Origin: Accumulibacter sp.
GTDB lineage: Bacteria > Pseudomonadota > Gammaproteobacteria > Burkholderiales > Rhodocyclaceae
NCBI GenBank assembly: GCA_024235715.1
Contig: JACKLW010000020.1
Coordinates: 1-63,362 of the forward strand
Length of the DNA: 63,362 bases
Direction: 5' to 3'
In this document: positions 59,331 through 63,362 of the stretch, piece by piece
How the letters are laid out: every line of letters begins with the position of its first letter
How positions within the stretch are numbered: the stretch's first letter is position 1
The notes under the pieces: generated by a model
Seen by the model: only the letters and a program-made list of their open reading frames with translations
Database searches by the model: none
What the model was told of the DNA's origin: nothing
Made by a program: the position numbers and the translations under genes

Positions 59331-60217
59331 TGCCCCTTCTGGATGGTCACTCGATCCTGGCCGGATCCGACGCCGGCAATCAGGATGGCCTTGTCGAATA
59401 CGGCATCGACGATGTAGCGGTTGCCCTGCACGCGATAGTTGACCATCACCGTTTCGTCATCGGAGAAAAGGCTGCCGTCCTTGCGTACGACGAGAAGGGT
59501 CGGCGCTTCGCCCTGGGCCATCGTCGAGGGCATCTGGATGATGGTCTTGCTGCCGTCGTTGTAGACGCGCAAGGGCTTCCAGGCTGCGCTGCCAGAGACC
59601 TCGTAATCGAAGCTCAGGTTGCCCAGGTATTCGCCGGTTTGCGGCAGCGTGTTGTCTCGGCGCTCCCTCCCCTCGCGGGTCTTGATGGCTTCCCACTTGG
59701 CCATGGCGTCTTCGGGATAGGTGAAGGCGACCTGTGGCATGTATCGCGTGCGATGCGAGCGCAGTCGGAAGTGATAGGTGCGCCGGTTGGTGGTCACGAC
59801 CAGGGACGTTTCCAGGCCCACATCCAGCGGCTTGATGATCAGGTGTTGAACTTCGCCGCCGCCACTGCCGGTGATCGCTGGCTCAACCGTCCAGCGAGCC
59901 GTATCGCCGAGGTTGATCGAGTTGACCTGTTCGCCGGGTTGCAGGGCGACGTCGCACACCTGCAGCACGGCGCAAACGATGCTCGGTTGCTGGGCGCCGT
60001 ACAGGAACTTGATCGATCCGTTTGGCCCAGCCACCGGAGCGGCGCCCGTTCCCCCGGAGGCCTTCCATTTCTCGGCGATGGCAATCGCCACTTTCTCTTG
60101 CTTGGTCAGGGTCGGGTTCTTGCCCGAGAAATACAGGTCGGCGAGATCGTCGCCAGGAGCCGCCAGGGCGACTGCGGGCATGGCGCCCAGGATCATTGCG
60201 TAGAGAACCTTCTTCAT
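59327..60217 (-). CDS. trbG: TrbG conjugal transfer protein (VirB9-like)
   Basis: A 296-residue periplasmic protein, starting MKKVLYAMILGAMP with a signal peptide to about 18. It contains the VirB9 N-domain (NSINLGDTARWTVEPAITGSG) and C-domain (ETVMVNYRVQGNRYIVDAVFDKA). It forms the outer-membrane core complex with TrbH and TrbI. A start 37 codons upstream would overlap trbF. Confidence 0.92.
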   Translation of the reverse strand: MKKVLYAMILGAMPAVALAAPGDDLADLYFSGKNPTLTKQEKVAIAIAEKWKASGGTGAAPVAGPNGSIKFLYGAQQPSIVCAVLQVCDVALQPGEQVNSINLGDTARWTVEPAITGSGGGEVQHLIIKPLDVGLETSLVVTTNRRTYHFRLRSHRTRYMPQVAFTYPEDAMAKWEAIKTREGRERRDNTLPQTGEYLGNLSFDYEVSGSAAWKPLRVYNDGSKTIIQMPSTMAQGEAPTLLVVRKDGSLFSDDETVMVNYRVQGNRYIVDAVFDKAILIAGVGSGQDRVTIQKGQ

Positions 60218-60230
60218 GGGGGTGCCCCTC

Positions 60231-61004
60231 TCAAAGCTGTTTCGACCAGGAGAAATCACGGACATAGATACCCAGCGGGTTGTTGCGCATCTGTTCTTCG
60301 CTGGTCTCGGTGGTCGGTTCGACGACATAGATCGTCACCAGGGAGCGCATGCGGAAAGGCTGACCCTTGACGATCCCCTGCCGATCGCGGGTGGTTTCCA
60401 GCCAATCGACTTGCCAGGTTTCTGGCGTTTGCGCGAGCACCGAGGCGATCTCGATGCTGACCGTCTCCTTTGCCGCCCGCTTGAACGGGCTGGATTCCTC
60501 GCTGCCGTTCAGCCATTCATTCATCCTGGCCGTGGCCGGATCGTGCGGGGCCAGCATCGAGTACACGCGGAACACGGCCTTGCGCTGCAGGGCCACGTCC
60601 GGCGTGACCACGCGCGCGTCGCTGATGAACGAGGCCACCGACGCTTCGATCACCCGCACATCGGCAGGCGCCGCCCGCTCGGCCGGTGCCACGGCCAGCG
60701 CCTGCCCGAGCTTGTCCACCTGGACGACGTAGGGCACGAACTTCGCCTGGCTGCCAATGTGGATGATCCCGCCGACGCCGGCCAGCGCGATCAACAGCGA
60801 CAGGATGCTGAGCAGTTGCCAGGTCTGACGCGCAGAAACGACGCTGCCGACGTGCTCGTTCCAGGTGCGGCGAGCAGCCAGGTAGGGGTTCTCGTTCTCG
60901 CCGCTGCGGCGCCCCCCGACCATCGGTTCATGGGAACGCCGGGGATCGGCGTCGGGAGTGGCTCGCTTGAACGGCCAGCCCTTGAGTTGATCAGCAAAGC
61001 TCAT
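60231..61004 (-). CDS. trbF: TrbF conjugal transfer protein (VirB8-like)
   Basis: A 257-residue inner-membrane protein with one helix (about 62-80: LSILSLLIALAGVGGI). The periplasmic VirB8 fold follows (YVVQVDKLGQALAV, SIEIASVLAQTPETWQVDWLE). It assembles the inner-membrane platform. Its start overlaps trbE by 4 nt. Confidence 0.92.
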   Translation of the reverse strand: MSFADQLKGWPFKRATPDADPRRSHEPMVGGRRSGENENPYLAARRTWNEHVGSVVSARQTWQLLSILSLLIALAGVGGIIHIGSQAKFVPYVVQVDKLGQALAVAPAERAAPADVRVIEASVASFISDARVVTPDVALQRKAVFRVYSMLAPHDPATARMNEWLNGSEESSPFKRAAKETVSIEIASVLAQTPETWQVDWLETTRDRQGIVKGQPFRMRSLVTIYVVEPTTETSEEQMRNNPLGIYVRDFSWSKQL

Positions 61005-63362
61005 GCGGCGACTCCATATTCGCTAAGGTTCAATCCCCTGCCCTGCAGCCACTCATTCACCCAGCCATGGCCAAACTTGGCTTCCAGGTGCTTGATGGTG
61101 GCCACCGATTCCTTGTCGGCAGCGCCGACGAAGGCCAGGGCCAACGGCCCCAGGGCGAGGTCGTACAGGCGGCGGCCGTTTTCCGAAACGTAGTAGTACT
61201 GGCGCTTGGGAATGGCGGTCGCCAGGATCTCGATTTGCCGGGCGTTGAGGCCCATGCGGCGATACAGTGCCGCCGTGTCCTCGTCGCGGGCGTAGATGTT
61301 GGGCAGGAAAACCTTGGTCGCGGTCGATTCGACGATCACGTCCAGGATCCCCGAGTTGACCGCGTCGGAGAGGCTCTGCGTGGCCATCAAGACCAGGCAG
61401 TTCGCCTTGCGCAGGACCTTGAGCCATTCCCTGATCTTGGCGCGGAACGCCGGGTGTCCGAGCATCAGCCAGGCTTCGTCGAGGATGATCACCGCCGGCT
61501 GGCCGTGCAGGGCGCGCTCGATTCGCCGGAACAGATACAGCAGCACCGGCAGCGCGTACTTCTCGCCCAGGTTCATCAACTCTTCGATCTCGAAGACCGT
61601 GAAGTCGGAGAGCGACAAGCCGTCTTCCTCGGCGTCGAGCAGGTGTCCCATCGCGCCATCGACCGTGTACTGCCGGATCGCGTCGCGAATCGCCTCGTCC
61701 TGGATGGTGACCGAGAACTCGGACAGGGTGCAGCCACCGCTGGAATGCAGACTGAGAATCGCATTGCCGATTTCGTTGCGCTGCGCGGCCGAGGTGTCCA
61801 GGCCGTTCAACGCCAGGATGGTGTCGATCCACTCCATCGCCCAGGCCCGGTCGCCCTTGGTTTCGAGGAACTGCAAGGGACAGAAGGCCAGGCGCTCATC
61901 ATCGGCGGCGACCGTGAAATGCTTGCCGCTGCTGCCCCCGGTCTGGGCGCGGATCGCGGCGGCGAGCGGGTACATCGACATGCCCTTGTCGAAGGCGAAG
62001 ATTGACATGCCGGCATAGCGGCGCAGCTGTGCGGCGATGATGCCCAGGTGTGTCGATTTGCCGGCGCCGGTCGGTCCGAACATGAAGGTATGCCCGAGGT
62101 CGCGCACGTGCAGGTTCAGCCGAAACGGCGTCGCGCCGTGCGTCACGCAGTGCATCAAGGCCGGCGCCAGTGGCGGGTACATCGGGCACGGAGCACCGTC
62201 GCTGCCTGTCCAGATCGTGCTCGTCGGCAGCAGGTCGGCCAGGTTCATGGTGTTGATGAGTGGCCGGCGAACGTTCTCGACACCATGCCCCGGCAAACTG
62301 CCGAGGTAGGCGTCCATGGTGTTGATGGTCTCGATGCGCGCCGCGAAGCCGAGACGGTTGATGGCCTTTTCTACCTGGCGTGCAGACGCTTCAAGACGGG
62401 TGCGATCCTCGTCCATGAGCACGACGACGCTGGTGTAATAGCCCTGGGCGACCAGGCCGCTATTCACTTCGGCGATGGCCGCTTCGGCATCGGCGACCAT
62501 CGAGATCGCGTCCTGATCGATGGACCCGGTGTTGGTGTTGAACACCTGATCGAAGAAGCCGCGAATCTTCTGCCGCCACTTCTTGCGAAACTTGTCGAGG
62601 TGCCGCACCGCCTCGTGCGTGTCCATGAAGATGAAACGCGACGACCAACGGTATTCGCACGGCAGCTCGCCCAGGGCGGTCAGGATGCCCGGCGTGGACT
62701 CCAGGGGGAAGCCTTCGATGGCGACCGCCTGGATGAACTGGCGGCCGACCTTGGGCACCACGCCGGTCCACATTTCCTGCCCGCCAATGAGCGCGTCCAG
62801 GTACATCGGATTGGTCGGCAACTGCAGGGGATGATTGATGCCGGTGACGCAGAACTGCAGCCAGCGCAGGAAGTCGTCGTGCGTAACCTGCGAACCGTCC
62901 TCGTTGACCACCTTGTGGCCGCGCAAGCGTTGGAGAATAACGGCCGACGACAATCGCGACTCGATGGTGGCGCACTCGCGCTTGAAGAACTCGATCAAGC
63001 CTCTCGTGCTAGCCTTCTGATCGGGCGCCTGGGTGTCGTCGTCGAACATCAATTCAACGAACTTGCGTTGCGCGAGCAGCGGCGGGAAATAGGTCAGCGT
63101 CAGCACGAAGTAGCCTTCGTACATGGTGCCCAGGCCTTCGAACAGCCGACGCCGTTCCTCGTCGATGGCCGCCGACACCCCGTCTGGAAAATGCGAGCTG
63201 CCGCGGCTCGAGTAGTTGGCCGCCGGCCGACGCACCGCGTCAACGTGCAGCATCCAGCCATTACCAAGCCCGGAGAGAGCCTGGTTGATGCGGAACGAGA
63301 CGATCTCGCGTTGCTCGTCGGTGCTGCTGGCGTTGTCGCTTCCGTTGTACAGCCATGCGGCC
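61001..63362 (-). CDS. trbE: TrbE conjugal transfer ATPase (VirB4-like), 5' end outside window
   Basis: About 787 codons are visible; the reading frame is open to the last base (AAWLYNGSDNASSTDEQRE...). The VirB4/CagE N-domain is followed by the ATPase: Walker A GPTGAGKST (Lys at 62057-62059), Walker B VIILDEAWLM and a downstream MATQSLSDA. It powers assembly of the channel and substrate transfer. The stop is followed immediately by trbF. Confidence 0.95.
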   Translation of the reverse strand, partial: AAWLYNGSDNASSTDEQREIVSFRINQALSGLGNGWMLHVDAVRRPAANYSSRGSSHFPDGVSAAIDEERRRLFEGLGTMYEGYFVLTLTYFPPLLAQRKFVELMFDDDTQAPDQKASTRGLIEFFKRECATIESRLSSAVILQRLRGHKVVNEDGSQVTHDDFLRWLQFCVTGINHPLQLPTNPMYLDALIGGQEMWTGVVPKVGRQFIQAVAIEGFPLESTPGILTALGELPCEYRWSSRFIFMDTHEAVRHLDKFRKKWRQKIRGFFDQVFNTNTGSIDQDAISMVADAEAAIAEVNSGLVAQGYYTSVVVLMDEDRTRLEASARQVEKAINRLGFAARIETINTMDAYLGSLPGHGVENVRRPLINTMNLADLLPTSTIWTGSDGAPCPMYPPLAPALMHCVTHGATPFRLNLHVRDLGHTFMFGPTGAGKSTHLGIIAAQLRRYAGMSIFAFDKGMSMYPLAAAIRAQTGGSSGKHFTVAADDERLAFCPLQFLETKGDRAWAMEWIDTILALNGLDTSAAQRNEIGNAILSLHSSGGCTLSEFSVTIQDEAIRDAIRQYTVDGAMGHLLDAEEDGLSLSDFTVFEIEELMNLGEKYALPVLLYLFRRIERALHGQPAVIILDEAWLMLGHPAFRAKIREWLKVLRKANCLVLMATQSLSDAVNSGILDVIVESTATKVFLPNIYARDEDTAALYRRMGLNARQIEILATAIPKRQYYYVSENGRRLYDLALGPLALAFVGAADKESVATIKHLEAKFGHGWVNEWLQGRGLNLSEYGVAA

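Noticed and set aside
1-63362. CRISPR arrays, tRNA or rRNA genes
   Set aside because: I saw no regularly spaced repeats and no rRNA- or tRNA-like sequence; a dedicated covariance search was not possible.

Overview
The window is 63.4 kb of high-GC DNA that looks like the accessory region of a betaproteobacterial mobile element, most likely an IncP-1-like conjugative plasmid. Two observations support this. The right end (about 53.6-63.4 kb) carries a minus-strand transfer operon in the RP4/IncP order trbE-F-G-H-I-J-K-L-M-N, with copies of the 13-bp KorB operator palindrome TTTAGC(G/C)GCTAAA. The cargo includes families typical of Burkholderiales/Rhodocyclales (CopK, CzcE, CzcI, PHA synthase). 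No replication, partition, integrase or transposase gene is visible, and I see no rRNA or tRNA.

Layout. At 1-15.3 kb there is the 3' end of a cupredoxin, a divergent cadR/cadA pair around a textbook MerR-type promoter, a CzcRS-like two-component pair, czcI-czcC-czcB-czcA with a lipoprotein and a PII-like gene behind them, then lspA, a PCu(A)C copper chaperone, dsbB and a dsbA-like gene. The last codons of the dsbA-like gene are written by a 38-bp Tn3-family inverted repeat. At 15.4-23.5 kb there is a RelB-type antitoxin with a truncated YafQ-type toxin, then a silver/copper cusF-C-B-A operon (minus strand), copK and czcE. At 23.7-31.3 kb lie a CMD protein, a methyltransferase, a PbrBC-type remnant, fabI, an orphan Rieske protein, a PHA synthase, a phospholipase D/cardiolipin synthase and dsbC. 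At 31.4-37.1 kb a minus-strand run leads from a copper P-type ATPase through YHS/HMA proteins to an FAD oxidoreductase and a methyltransferase. At 37.2-43.6 kb there are duplicated remnants, an M48 protease with LemA, a DMT transporter and a beta-propeller. At 43.7-46.3 kb a run of HD-GYP, DUF2933, methyltransferase, cytochrome c and propeller genes sits next to a MerR-family regulator. At 46.5-50.5 kb there is a CusRS-like pair and two c-type cytochromes, one fused to a propeller. At 50.5-53.1 kb lie repeats, a hypothetical gene and a decayed BglII-like restriction / MT-A70 methylase unit.

How it works together. Most cargo handles Cu/Ag and Cd/Zn/Pb/Co: inner-membrane P-type ATPases, two RND export systems, periplasmic chaperones, disulfide chemistry, and four sensors (CadR, a CueR-like MerR protein and two OmpR/HK pairs). 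Two regulatory vocabularies recur. One is a MerR/CueR-type promoter (TTGACC-N19-hexamer with an ACCT...AGGT dyad) in front of copA (37.1 kb), the phaC-Rieske-fabI run (29.1 kb) and the HD-GYP run (45.8 kb), plus a damaged copy at 42.6 kb. The other is a perfect ATTAC-N6-GTAAT box at 5.05, 22.4 and 48.7 kb. The most unusual proposal is that a metal-sensing MerR protein may control not only export but also a PHA synthase/FabI operon and a Cys-finger HD-GYP signalling operon.

The region is a mosaic with duplicated segments, pseudogenes and several single-base frameshifts, which may be real decay or assembly error.
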